DNA of 64,000 nucleotides. It comes from Chrysomallon squamiferum. Its lineage: Eukaryota; Mollusca; Gastropoda; Neomphalida; Peltospiridae. Made by a program: the position numbers and the translations under genes. This document shows positions 25,394 through 37,110 of this stretch, in pieces. The notes below the pieces were generated by a model. The model saw only the letters and a list, made by a program, of their open reading frames with translations, had not been told where the DNA came from and did not search any database. The first letter of the stretch is position 1, and each line of letters begins with the position of its first letter. The stretch spans positions 30,214,938-30,278,937 of the forward strand of contig CM022670.1 of the NCBI GenBank assembly GCA_012295275.1. Direction: 5' to 3'.

Positions 25394-25435
25394 ACTTACC
25401 TGTAATAAAAGTAGTCTCCAAATTTCCAGGTAAGT
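25394..25435. other. Short inverted repeat with splice-donor sequence on both strands
   Basis: acttacctg at 25394-25402 and caggtaagt near 25427-25436 are exact inverted copies about 24 bp apart, so a consensus 5' splice site faces outwards on each strand. No open frame supports a real exon on either strand. Confidence 0.4.
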
Positions 25436-25527
25436 CAGTTAAAAACATAAGTACTAGTTACCTCTGAATGAAACAATGAAAAATAAAGCACAACAACAAC
25501 GCCAACACAACACAATCCTTGTTGATA

Positions 25528-25564
25528 ATGTCTCCCAACAGCTCTTATGACCCAGTTGACACAG
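25528..25564 (+). other. Candidate first coding exon with strong donor
   Basis: ATG at 25528, with an A at -3, opens Met-Ser-Pro-Asn-Ser-Ser-Tyr-Asp-Pro-Val-Asp-Thr. It reaches a textbook donor CAG|GTGAGT after 37 nt (phase 1). The surroundings from about 25490 to 25960 are noticeably less AT-rich than average, as around a 5' exon. No downstream exon was identified, so this is only a candidate. Confidence 0.25.
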
Positions 25565-26501
25565 GTGAGTTAGTCCCCCAAAACACCTGATCTACCTGGA
25601 TTTAGAAGCAACTAACATCCATTAGACTGGCATCTACAAAACAATGTGGGAATCTTTAGATATCCTGTGGCCATGTTTGTTAATTATTGTTATCTAGTCA
25701 CACTGGACTGATGTAGCAGTGTTGTTGATTGGGCAGCTGTGTTCAAAGGCTTAGTACCTGGTGGTGAAGTTGTTGCTGACCTAGAAAGCCAATCTGTTGG
25801 CTACATTTGGCAGACGCAATAGACTGACGTCCCAGACACACACGACTGAGCAAACAAGCAATGGCTGTTCTGCTTTTTTGACATTTGTCAAGCAACTGCA
25901 TTATTTCACAGTTGCCTGGTGAATGTGACATAAAATAAAGGAACAGTTTAATTTGTTCATACACATGAAAAAAGATGAGGTATTATAGAGTAGATTTCAT
26001 TTTTTTAAATTTGAAATTAAGAAAAAAGGAAGTGGATGATAAATGAAAAGATAATAAACAGGTAAACTTAACTTTTATTACATTTGAAGAAAACCAAAAT
26101 ATGGAAATTTTTATTTAAATTAAAAAAAAAAAAAAAAAAAAATTAAAAAATGATTTCTAAAATAATGGGTTTTACATAACTATCTTAAATTTATATACCT
26201 ATAAAATTAGTTAATTTTTTAAACAAATATGCATCAATATACAAATTGCTTTAAAATAGTTTAATTTTTATTCATGTTATTTCTAGTAGGAATTGTGCAA
26301 AAATGGTTAGATGGACAATCAATGATGACGAACTGATGAATAAATGGATGAATAGAACAACAGGAATACAATGATCACCATGTTCTAATATGAACAACAA
26401 ACTAAATTAATGTGTGGCTATGCCCACAAACTGGTTTAAGTGGTTAATACTATATAAAAGTATTAAGTGGTGGAACTAGCATCTGGTATGTGTGGATTGA
26501 G

Positions 26502-26510
26502 AGTTGTAAG
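26502..26510. repeat. 9-bp target-site duplication, left
   Basis: agttgtaag, repeated exactly at 30464-30472 on the far side of the MULE element. Nine-base duplications are typical of Mutator-like elements. Confidence 0.75.
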
Positions 26511-26652
26511 GGCTTAGTCCCATATGGTAGAATCCTATTTCGTAGAAAGGCTAAATGTGGTTCAGTGGTCTTATTGACATGCTTGGTTTTACCTCAGTCA
26601 TTATAATGAACTGCTCCAGATTATTTGGAAAGCAATTATTATTGTATAAATA

Positions 26653-27317
26653 CAGTAATATCTTGCTTAATGATATCACGCTTTAACAATCTTTCTTCTT
26701 TACAAATTATATAAATAGAAATTTAATTTAATAGTTAATTGCTCGAAATAAATGATACAAATGTATATAATGCATGTTTTGAAGTCCGTTTTCTTTAATT
26801 TTTCATTCATTCACGAGCTTCTCTCAGCTGTGTTGATCAGTTGATATGTCATACGTGCATCTGATATTCTGATTCTCTTTTGTTTTCTGCTTCGATTTAG
26901 ACTTAAACTCGTTTGTAATTTACCCTTCCAATATGTCAAAACGAATAACACGATACCGGCAAATGCTGATGATTAAAAGAAACGGAAGACAATAACTTTG
27001 GAAACAAAATACATTATCTTAAATGAAACCAAACCCACAATGAGCGGCATATAATTATTTCTTAATGTATTTGTATAAATTGATTTGTAAATGATTTACT
27101 GTTCACTTAATAACTACAGTCTATTAAATCATTTATGTCTAAACTGCCATTTTATTTCTCCTTATTTCACCTTTTTTTTTATGTCAGATCTCATCAGCAA
27201 GAAAGTAACCACTGCTTTTAACCTTAATTCTATGTAAATTAGTCTCTCGCTTAACGATACCTCACTTCACTATAGAAAATTTGGAACCAATTACATCTTT
27301 AATCTGAGGTATTATTG
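26653..27317 (+). mobile_element. Second Tigger-type MITE, 665 bp, nested
   Basis: Ends cagtaatatcttgctta and, inverted, caataatacctcag, flanked by TA at 26651-26652 and 27318-27319. In the interior, near 26934, an ATG opens Met-Ser-Lys-Arg followed by a broken Lys/Arg-rich frame that looks like the decayed start of a pogo-type transposase. The same element is present at the matching place in the inverted relative (40328-40886), so it inserted before the two composite copies separated. Confidence 0.75.
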
Positions 27318-27452
27318 TAGTATGGATATCGCTTATCACATAAAGTATGCAAATATGACAAATATCGAAATAATCCATGTATCGAATGTAGTGAATATAA
27401 ATAATTAAAAAAGAAGGTATTCATCTAAACAAATTTATTTTCCAAAAAGCTA

Positions 27453-28820
27453 TCAATGCAACTTCATGAGGTGACCAACGGCGTCCAGGTACTGCATGGG
27501 TGTCTTGATTCTGTCAGTCAGCTGCTGCTTGAGTCGACTGACTCTGTTGTCAAGATCACGATAGACTCTCTTCCTTGGTGGTGGCGCAGCCCCAGCATTT
27601 ACTGCACCAGTTTCGCTCTTTCGCATTTCTCAATGCCCTTTATCAAATCAACAAATCTGTAGATGTTCGGATGTCAATGAGGAAGCATCCTGTTGACCCG
27701 CGAATGGAAGCCTTCCAGATTGTTGTTCGTTCTTGGGTCAGCATTGGTGAAATGATTCCACGTGACAAGAGGAAATCGTGCATCATCATCCACCCATGTT
27801 TTCACTATGTAATTGCTGAATTCTGCAGCTCTGGGTACTGCTGGGGTGGTTTCCATTGCATCCAACCATGTGTTCTGGATCTCGATGATCGGAAGTAGTG
27901 GCAGACCAGCAGCTCTTCTCATCCAGGTTTTCACGGCATTATCGTTCTTATACTGTTTGGCTAGGCCTATCTGTTGGGTCTTGCGCCAAATGGCCTGCGT
28001 GTAGTGGAACATGCAGCCTTTGATATCTGCATTAGGAAACGACTGTTCCACTGCACGGATAGCTGCCATTTCAAAGTCTCTTTGTACACATGTGGGATCC
28101 AATACTCGACTGAACAGGTGCTGAACGTGGGTCTTCAGGTTCTCAAACAGACGGACGCAGTTGGTAGTCTGTCGGTCTGGAAGCAAGGCATACACCAGTG
28201 GGTAGGTCGTGTCATCTTTACGAGCATGCAGAATGTAGAGTTGGTTCCAGAGATGTGGACAGCAGGAGAATGTACCATCCATATAGATTTTGTCCGCTTC
28301 TTGGAGAAGCCTCAGTTGATTTTCTGTAGAGAAGACAACCATCTTATCTGCGTCACCATCACTGAATAGCAAAAATCTCTTGCCGTCATGTGTTTGCGAC
28401 CAGGGACCCTGCAGATCGACGTCTTGGAATGTCTGTGGGAGAGTAGGCATCATGCACCGTCGCTGTCGATACATTGAACTCTTGAGGCTGGGAAAAGTGG
28501 GGATTTCAGGGATGTCTTCATCATCTTCCTTCATTAGCTCGGAATTGAAGATCTGTTGCATAGGTGTTGTTTCGGATTGTGCTCTCCTTCTCATTGTACT
28601 AATGAACTTGATGGTTGTTGCATTATTTGGACAATGGTTATGACCGAAGCTGTTTTTAACAAAACCAGCAACTGTGGTGATTTTGCCGACACATTTTGGT
28701 GCATCTCCAGTACTGGGTTTCTTCGTTAATACGATTTTGACTGTACGTATAACCATCTAACAGAATGTGGTGTTTTCCATGACTTGACAGTACAAATTCT
28801 ACCTTGCGTAAACCTGCCAT
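27453..28820 (-). pseudogene. FLYWCH zinc-finger MULE transposase, lightly damaged
   Basis: Starting at the ATG at 28818-28820, the N-terminus is a FLYWCH finger (HHILLDGYTYSQNRIN, then YWRC and MC). A frameshift between about 28660 and 28750 moves the paired His (GHNHCP) into the main frame (27674-28756, 360 codons). That frame holds a MULE transposase domain. In its numbering the DDE residues are Asp160 in MDGTF, Asp227 in QRDFE and Glu348 in NNLEGFH, with a Cys-X2-His at 248-251 between them. An in-frame TGA at 27674 and a TAA near 27610, then a frameshift, separate a readable tail with a VSRLKQQLTDRIKTPMQYLD-like helix ending at 27453. All catalytic residues survive, so inactivation looks recent. 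FLYWCH-MULE proteins of this layout are known in animals (Phantom-type elements). Confidence 0.88.
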
Positions 28821-29985
28821 TGTCTCTAAGTTAGCTGAATCTATATAATGTCTGTCCTGTACGAGCGTAAAACTGATCTTCTCCAACCAAAACGCAACCT
28901 CTCCTTTTATTGCCTAGAAAAGACCACTTAGGGGTCTCTTTAACATTCCTGTCCAGGGAGTGGTGCCAAGATTGTTTGGAACTTTAGCAGACACGCAGGC
29001 GACAGAGGGTCCCCCAAAACAACATTTCGCCATCAATTACCTATTAAGATGAGACTGTTGTCTCTGTGACACTTGGCTTATATAATTCTTAAGAGAAGAC
29101 AGGTTGTCTCAGTCACAATACTCCAGAGGCCATGGAGAACATATATTTGTAAATAAACCATTGTCCACCTGTAATGAAAGTTTTATAAACAGTTTTATTC
29201 ACAAAACACCATGGAGTCTACTTCCCATTACTCTGTCTTCATTCTGCAGTGATAACATTACAGCAAGAAGCGATTCAGGTTTGAAACGAACAATGTGCAG
29301 ACATTGTTATATAATGGCAGGACACGTAAAATAATAACTGGTATCACACACAACTTTATTCCATATCACAAATATTAACAATACCTCTTTCATCTCGATT
29401 CAGATAATCGTGTGTTCCTGCATGATGAATAAATCCAAGTGCAAATATTAAAATAAAACTGTCCAGGCCTAAGGACAACGTGTTTAGTACAAAAAATAAA
29501 AAATAAATAAAACTAAAAAAATAATAATAAAAAAAAGTATTCCCAATGATTTGGTCCTTCATATAAATGTTTTCAGTCATAGCTAAAGTATTTGCAGTTC
29601 ATAATATATTTAGTATACATACTATTAATATACTATGTCACATATATTGTATAATATGTGCACAATGTGAATATGTATGTGTGCATAACGTAAATATGAT
29701 CAGTAACAGATATCTTGAACATGTTTAAGTTGAATATGGTTGAATTCGAACAGTTAATGATAGATGTAACGTTCACATATTCTATTTACTGAATATAAGT
29801 AAATTACTCGTATGTAAAATATGTTAGTTATTTATAATATTTTTGTCGTTTTCTTTTACAGAAGCAAGCCATAAGCATTAATAAAAACACATCGTGCCGC
29901 TTTTTACTTTTCTTTTATTTATTTATTATTTTTGTTAATAGATAGATGAAATTGATGTAAAATTGTTTATTACTGGTCGCTTGTT
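28821..29985. other. Element interior upstream of the MULE gene
   Basis: Contains the presumed promoter side of the transposase. A segment at about 29140-29182, including gtaaataaaccattgtccac, matches 39824-39870 in the smaller relative. The part 28920-29330 is less AT-rich, and an LTR-like arrangement (TATA-like, then AATAAA) can be imagined there, but I found no matching pair or target duplication. This stretch is absent from the smaller relative apart from that segment. Confidence 0.45.
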
Positions 29986-30029
29986 TTGTAACGGAAAGGA
30001 AATGTTTATGAATTAGAAATGACCACCTT

Positions 30030-30030
30030 A

Positions 30031-30073
<43 letters not shown>

Positions 30074-30190
30074 GTAATTATAATAAGAAGAATAACAAGA
30101 ATAACAATAATAATAATAATAACAACAATAATAATAGTAATAATATAATAATAATAATGTTGATGATGATAATTATGATGATGATAATGA
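30030..30190. repeat. (AAT)n microsatellite with GATGAT tail
   Basis: About 14 pure AAT units, then interrupted units, then GAT-rich units. An AAT array of about 12 units occurs at the homologous place in the inverted relative (40074-40109), so the array is carried by the element. Confidence 0.92.
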
Positions 30191-30463
30191 GAAGGAGGAA
30201 GATGATGAAATAATGAAAAAGTAACAAATCAACAACAAATGAGTTGTGAATGCTTATTCTGCTTTTGGTTGATGTTACATAATCGATTTAGGAACAATGC
30301 GCTCCCCCTCTGAATGTTAGAAAGAAACCAGATGTATGCACAGGCCAACTTCATTATATACAGAGGTAATCAGGTATTGCGGTAAACCAGCTTTTTCTAT
30401 GAAATGGGAATTATACGAACTGGGAATTCTACCAAATGGGAAGACACCTTTGTAAGAATTGAT

Positions 30464-30472
30464 AGTTGTAAG
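30464..30472. repeat. 9-bp target-site duplication, right
   Basis: agttgtaag, identical to 26502-26510. Confidence 0.75.
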
Positions 30473-31286
30473 AAATACCACATTACAAGTGTCTGATCAA
30501 CTGATTGCACTTCTACACGACTTTTGTTTCATTCTGACCTCCCCAGGAGCAGTTAAAAACAAACAACAATGACATTAGCTTTCACATCTCTTCCAGTGAA
30601 AATGTCTTGGTGCACGGTTGTCAGGAGTAAAATACAACTGACTTGCATTTTGAGAACAAAAACAAAACTTTTTGATGTTTGTTTAACAGTATCAGTCTGT
30701 TCTGAAAACACACACTTCTATAGCATATGTCTGGGGGGGGGGAATCAAAGAACAAAGGGAAATAACTCCTAACATGACATATAGGATTAAGAAGAAAATT
30801 TCATTGAAGAGAAAACATTTTATAGTTGTCTTATTTTGTTTTCCTCAAACTGATCATTATTTTTGGTTTATTCATCATGCATACAACTCAACAATAAGAA
30901 ATTAATTGCAATTTAATTTTTAGACATATCAGATCTGATTAATTATAACAAAGAATTTTTACAACAATTGGAAAAAAAATATATTTGCAATTAATTTCAT
31001 ATATACATGAAAATATTCAACACCTTTAAAACATAAAAGATTACAGTTTGTTCAGAAGAATACATTTACTAATGTCCCACTCTGTCATATCTTTTAAACA
31101 ACGAAAGAAGAGTGAGACACAAACTCTATATTTAAATAAAAGAATAATAAACCAACAAATATTGTTTTTATCTTATCGTGTACTTAGTTCCTTGAAAAGT
31201 ACAGGACAAATTTATTAAAAGATACAAGTCAGTAAATATTTTTCTACATAAGCAGATTTGTTTCATGTGTGTGTGTGTATGTGTAT

Positions 31287-31345
<59 letters not shown>

Positions 31346-32776
31346 ATATTATTATATAAAATCATCCAACTCAGGTAATCCCACTTTACCTATAATACTA
31401 AATGTGAAGTATGAAATAACAACCACATCTTATAAACCAGTATCAGTTATATATTTTTTCGCTTTCTTTCCTTTTTCATTTATTATTAGTAATAGTGGAG
31501 ATACTAATAGCAGCAGTTGTAGTGTAGTGGAAGTAATAGCAGTTATAGTGTTGTTGTTATTATCATTATTATTATCATATTGTTATTATTAGTAGTAGTA
31601 GTAGTACTAGTAGTAGTAATATTAGTTGCACAGTAGTAGCATTTATTTTATGCATTATCATTAATAGGGTTCTATATTTATTCTATCTTCATAAAGCTTT
31701 CAGTATCATCACATAGAAATACCATATGACTTCAACATCCATGATGACTTTAATCTCAGTTATCATTACTTTAATCTCTGATAGCATTATCGCATTCAAT
31801 TTAATTTAGCAAAATACAATTTAGAGGTTACTAACAGGCAATCAATCGGCAGGCACAAAAATTAAAATGCTGCAAGGAGAAATGTTAATGGCCTTCAGTG
31901 AACAAAATAGCTCTAGAGAAAAACAATTCAAGCAGAATTGCATTGATGTCTTTTGTCTGACTGGCAGCCATCAGTTGTACATTGATCAAAATTAGGCATA
32001 AATCAAACCAGGTTTAACCAGACTTCATACAAAAAGTTTCAATATTCATCCCATCTAATTTATGGGTTTATTAAGTGTATGTGTGTGTGTGTCTGCACAT
32101 ACACTTATGCATGTATGTAATAATGCAATATGTGTATTTTAAACAATGTGTATGTGTTTATATACACACACACACAGAAACACACAGACACACACACATT
32201 ATGTGTTACCTATTTATCTAAAACAATTATCTGTGAGAAAATTAACAAATAACAGTAGGAAAAGGTTTGAAATAGTTTTAAAAAAATGACTTAAAATAAA
32301 ATAAAACAAAATAAAATAAAATAGATAAATAAATAAATAAAGCAACTTAGAAATAAAATAATAAAGAAACAAAGACACAAAAGATGAACATTTAACAGAT
32401 GTCAACATGATTAATTAATAAACTCTATCAATAAAAACCAAAGAAGAAAATACTACCAAAAAACAAAAAAACAAAAACAAAGCAATATAAAGAAAGTTAA
32501 CAAAAACTTGGATGGATATCTTAATCTAAATATAAATAATTTTTACATTCAGTTTTTTCCAAACTTTTAAAATGAAATACTGTCTTTTTTCCACTAACTT
32601 TCTCTTTTTTATTTTAAACTATTTCTTTTCCCATTTTGTTTTCACACCATTTCTTTCCTTTAAAAAAGCATCAGAATATGTAGTAAAAAAAAAGTTAACC
32701 AAAAACTCTCAGAAAATAAATGGTGTGATAAGATTTGTTATGTTTAATAAACAGTAATGCTGTATTCTTTATAAAA

Positions 32777-32819
<43 letters not shown>

Positions 32820-35300
32820 ACAACCACACACATAAACAATTTAAGGTACCTTGGGCTTTCAGGGATATTTACTGTTACCTGGCCAGTTGAAACTTTTGAA
32901 GAAAACAATGACATACATCTGTAAGTAAGGAAATATGTTAAAATTATGTTTTGTTGACAGGTTACTGACTGACTGACTATCATGTTACTCTGATAAAACT
33001 AGTTCAGTTCTGATAGAGATCAGAAAATTACAGATGATAATATGTTAATGTACAAAAAGTATCAACAACAACAACAACAAACCAGGAAAAGCGTCATTAC
33101 TAAATATCTTGATTTGGACATACCTAAAGTTTATAAAATTTAAAAATATACAATCAAATTAAATTAAAAACAAAATCATAAAAGCCTCAGTTTTCCCATA
33201 GTTTTTAAGAGTAGTCATTCAAACCAAAACACATATTTATCGCTGGACCAAGGGCAATTTGCAGTGTAAACAACAAATAAATCACAAATGAGACCAGTGA
33301 CACACTGTACATATATGTCCTGAATGTTTCTGCGTCAAAAGGAAACCAAATGAATACAGCTTGAAAAGAAAAAGATACACATCTATATACAAATAGTTTA
33401 TAATTTATATATATATATATACACACACACATACACAAAAGAAAGAGAGCGAGAGAGAAAGAGCGAGAGAGAGAGAGAGAGAGACACGTTATTAGTGTTT
33501 ATCATTTAAAATTTTAAATCACTTCTGTCAGTAATTCAACCTACCTAATAAAATGTTGTAACAGTTTAATTTATATCAGTTTCTTATATCAAAAACTCAA
33601 TCTTTAACTCTTCTAAACATAATTTACTTCCACATGGATATGGACATAAAAAAGATATAATAAACATTTTAACTGTTAAGAAACCTTAACACATCTGAAC
33701 ATTAATTTACTTACACTATAACACACACACACACACCCTCTTATACCCTTTAAAAGGAAAAGAAGATGGAGGAAAATTTAACAAAATCTTGACAGGAATA
33801 GACAAATGGCAAACTCCCAAGTATGCTTAGTTTATTACAAGATGAAATTTCAACAACAAGGACACAAAATGTGAGGAATCCTTCAGCAAATAGGTCTGTC
33901 TGCCAGTCTGTTCATCGCTGCAGGAGTCAGCAGGCAGAATTAACCTGATATCAATTAGGCTATTGTCTCAGCAATTGTTGATACTGGATTACCATGAAAT
34001 CTTGAGATTTGTGATTTATCCTGCTCAAGGTTTTGTGTGTAAATGACAAACAACTGACATTAAGTATGAATATGAACATGACCTAGAATGTTTTTATTTG
34101 CATACATACACACACACACACTCATGCATGCTTATACACTCATATGCATAAAATTGTGGTGGTAATCGTAACAGCAGATTTATAAGTTTTTAGTGTTTTA
34201 AGTGTTTTTAAAGCTAACATTTATTATTATTATTATTATAATGTATAATAATAATATATATGTATAATCATACATACATACATACATACCTAAAAGTGAT
34301 GCAAGTTACTGGATAAAATTATTTGTAAACATATATGAATGACTTACTATTTGAACCATGGTGTTTTTTGCCTGTTGAACATAATTTATACAAACCTTAC
34401 TCAGTACAAACATCCCATACAATGCAATACAATACAGTACACTGCAGTAAAATAATTTAACATCATTTATATGTAAATAAGTCATATCTGCTCATGTAAA
34501 ACCACACAGTAAAACATTTAATAAATATTATTTAACTCTATTTAATAAGACAGTAGTGATTAACACAAAAAAAAAACAGTACTATACTTAGTAGTATGGC
34601 ACTACTACATTTGATAACAATGTTCAAAACTGCAATCAAAATGCAACTCTAAATTAAAATTAAAAAACAAAACACATAGTAGAAGATTTAACAACATGAT
34701 ACTGCAGTACTTTAAAAATATAATACAATATTTAATAACATAACATTGTAGTATATTTTGTAACAACACAGCAGTACATAATAAAGTATAATATAATACT
34801 GATATGACAGTTGAACATTTAATTACATAATAGTATTTAATTCATTACTATTAAATTGTGGTGCATTTAATAATTTAACATACATACATACTATGATGGA
34901 TCCTCATTAGTGCCTCTTAGCCAGACCTGTTTTTAATTATAATTTTGTTTTTTATATAGTGAAGTATAGAATATCCACAAAATCTCTATTTTTATATGCC
35001 CATTAAAGCAGAATATCTGCTACATTTCATCTTAAATATCTTATTATATTGTGGTAATATTTATTTAGCTACCTTGTATAATCATGTTTATAATTTACAT
35101 TTTTACAGTTCTTAACTGTTTACTGAATTAATGACAGAAAATGGATGTATATACACAAAAACTAAATAGCAGAGCGTATGCAGACATACATGGGCTATTT
35201 AGGTTATATAATTAGGGAAAGTTCTGTTACTTAATAAACTAAGAAACAAACTCAAAATTGGCATTAAAAGCTGCAAAGTAAATTCAGAAAGGAGGTGTAG
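30473..35300. other. AT-rich non-coding DNA with many simple repeats
   Basis: No gene recognised. GT then GA arrays at 31267-31344, a mixed TAG/ATT region at 31490-31625, CA arrays at 32161-32198 and 32790-32816, AAC at 33063-33080, TA/CA/GA at 33400-33484, CA at 33721-33737, CATA at 34268-34289. The region 34390-34900 has an ill-defined repetition of 'aatacagtagtacatttaat'-like words with a spacing of about 40 bp. Confidence 0.5.
31289..31344. repeat. (GA)n microsatellite
   Basis: About 28 GA units directly after a short GT run. Open frames across it on both strands are artefacts. Confidence 0.97.
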
Positions 35301-35321
35301 ATCGAACACCCAAGTGATGGG

Positions 35322-35404
35322 TATATAAGTAGTGGCACATGTTTTGAACAAGAGCTCTTTGATCTGTTCCCTTCTTGAGAGTCTTTGTGGGAAAATGCAG
35401 ACAA
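35322..35404 (+). promoter_or_regulatory. Candidate TATA core promoter and short first exon
   Basis: A strong TATA box, TATATAAG at 35322-35329, lies 66 bp upstream of an ATG at 35395. The interval is less AT-rich than its surroundings and looks like a leader (agctctttgatctgttccct). The ATG opens only Met-Gln-Thr-Met before a possible donor, ATG|GTAATT at 35406; otherwise the frame stops after a few codons. A short first exon that splices quickly is a common animal arrangement, but no second exon is identified, so this stays a candidate. Confidence 0.3.
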
Positions 35405-36299
35405 TGGTAATTATGTATTAATGTTTTGTATATGTAACACACATCTTGAATGATTGAACATAGCTAAATCTATTACTGTTGAATTTTTATAGTGTTATTC
35501 TGTGGTACGTACTTACATTTTTAAAACAAAGATAATATATTTTAATAATTAATAAGCATATTTAGAAAGATCAAGTAACCAACTGGTCTGAATTAATTTT
35601 GTATTATTTGTCAACGCTATTTGCTTTATATATATATATATAAAACAGTTATCCATATTTTATCCATTTTTGTTTGTGTTATTGTCCTCTAGTGGATATG
35701 GAATAGTCATTTAGCACGAGCCAAATTTTATGTAGTAATACCACTCAGACTAGTCACCATGACACATACATACACAGAGACATACAAATAAAAATATAAA
35801 TGTAACAAAACTAATCTTCTACTATTAAAAACCAACACAGAAAACCCACAAACAACTAAAAACCAATCCTAAAACAAACTTAGCTATAACAGTATAAAAT
35901 TCAAATGTTTTGGGGGTAATAATATTAAAATAACTTCATTAACATACCTAACATAATAACTAAAGCCTAAGTTTTTTAATCTGTCTTGTTTGGATTCAGA
36001 GCTGGATAAAACAAAATTGTTCTAGTCCTTGTCTTTAAAAACATAATATGAAAGAAGTGTTTAAAGGAATTTCCTGAGATGTATGTTTCATCTATTACAA
36101 ATGTTTGTAGGTACAAGTGTTACTGAATGTCAACAGACACAAGTGTTTGTTGGAATTCATTTCAATGAGAAACCCACAAAATCAAGCCTCAGAATGTAAT
36201 ACACACTTTAATATTTACACTTTGAGCTTTGAAGCATACCTGCAAATCTGCTCTGATAAAAAAAATAAAAAAATATGGAAAACACAAACTTAAAGATAT

Positions 36300-36640
36300 A
36301 AAGTATAACTGCAATAAATTTGCATGTCAGTTGTATGTCAATAAAAATACAGTTGCATGTCAGTACTTATACGAAGAAATTCGGTACTAATTTAAAGAAG
36401 ATACAACTGTATATCAGTAAAGATACAACACAATTAATACAAGCAAAAACAAGGATACAATTTTTTCAATACAAAGATGATAAAAACAGTTATGATAATT
36501 ATATCGGATACAGTCCAAATACATATCAACAAAAATATCAAAATATATAAAATGAACAATATGTATACAACTATACCACTGTGACTATCCATACAACTAT
36601 ATCAATATTAATACAAAGATAAAACTACAATCAACAATGC
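36300..36640. repeat. Degenerate short-unit repeat of ATACAACTGTATATCA type
   Basis: Words such as atacaactgtatatcagtaa and atacaactatatcaat recur with irregular spacing of about 20-40 bp. The 76-codon open frame here (36320-36550) is a by-product of this repetition. Confidence 0.5.
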
Positions 36641-37110
36641 ATTCAGCCATTATTGACAATATCTTAGTCTATAGAAAATATTTTTAAAAAAAAAAAAAAA
36701 AAAAATAAATAAATAAATAAATAATATATATATATATTGATATTTTTTATATAAATATAAAATAAAAAATAATAACTGGGGGGTTAAAAAGAATCTCAAA
36801 ATCATCTGCAAATCTGTTTTGAATTAAAAAAATAAAAATAAAAATCTGATGAATACAGTTAAAGATATAACTGCAAAAAAGAGTCTTGTAACTTATATTC
36901 TTTTTATAGTTTAATACTGCATCAGTATTGTTTATGACAATAAAAGCATACACAGATATCACAAATTTATTCAATAAAATATGTCTACCATGAACAAAAT
37001 GACTGCAGTATGCTTATCGATAAGAATGTTTTTAATGCATTAATTTCCTAACACAGAGTTGTGAACATCTGGTGAACCTGCAGATCCATTAACAAACTGT
37101 ATATAAACTA

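Larger units (their letters stand above)
26511..30463 (-). mobile_element. FLYWCH-MULE (Mutator-like) element, about 3.95 kb
   Basis: The left end carries ggcttagtcccatatggtag and an immediate partial repeat (cctatttcgtagaa). The right end, read inverted, carries tcccatttggtagaattccc and further repeats of the same word. The ends are therefore inverted repeats built from an iterated 'tcccatttggtagaat'-like motif. Exact 9-bp repeats flank the whole. Inside, on the minus strand, is a FLYWCH-MULE transposase remnant, with a nested Tigger-type MITE at 26653-27317 and an AAT microsatellite near the right end. An inverted relative lacking the transposase is at 39710-41023. About 16 bp beyond the conserved right-end motif are included to reach the target duplication, so the exact right boundary is uncertain. 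Confidence 0.75.

Noticed and set aside
27813-28643. Plus-strand frames of 63-131 codons
   Set aside because: Antisense shadows of the MULE transposase.
29053-29250. Solo LTR (TATA-like and AATAAA signals)
   Set aside because: No clear TG...CA boundaries with a target duplication and no second copy; composition alone is not enough.
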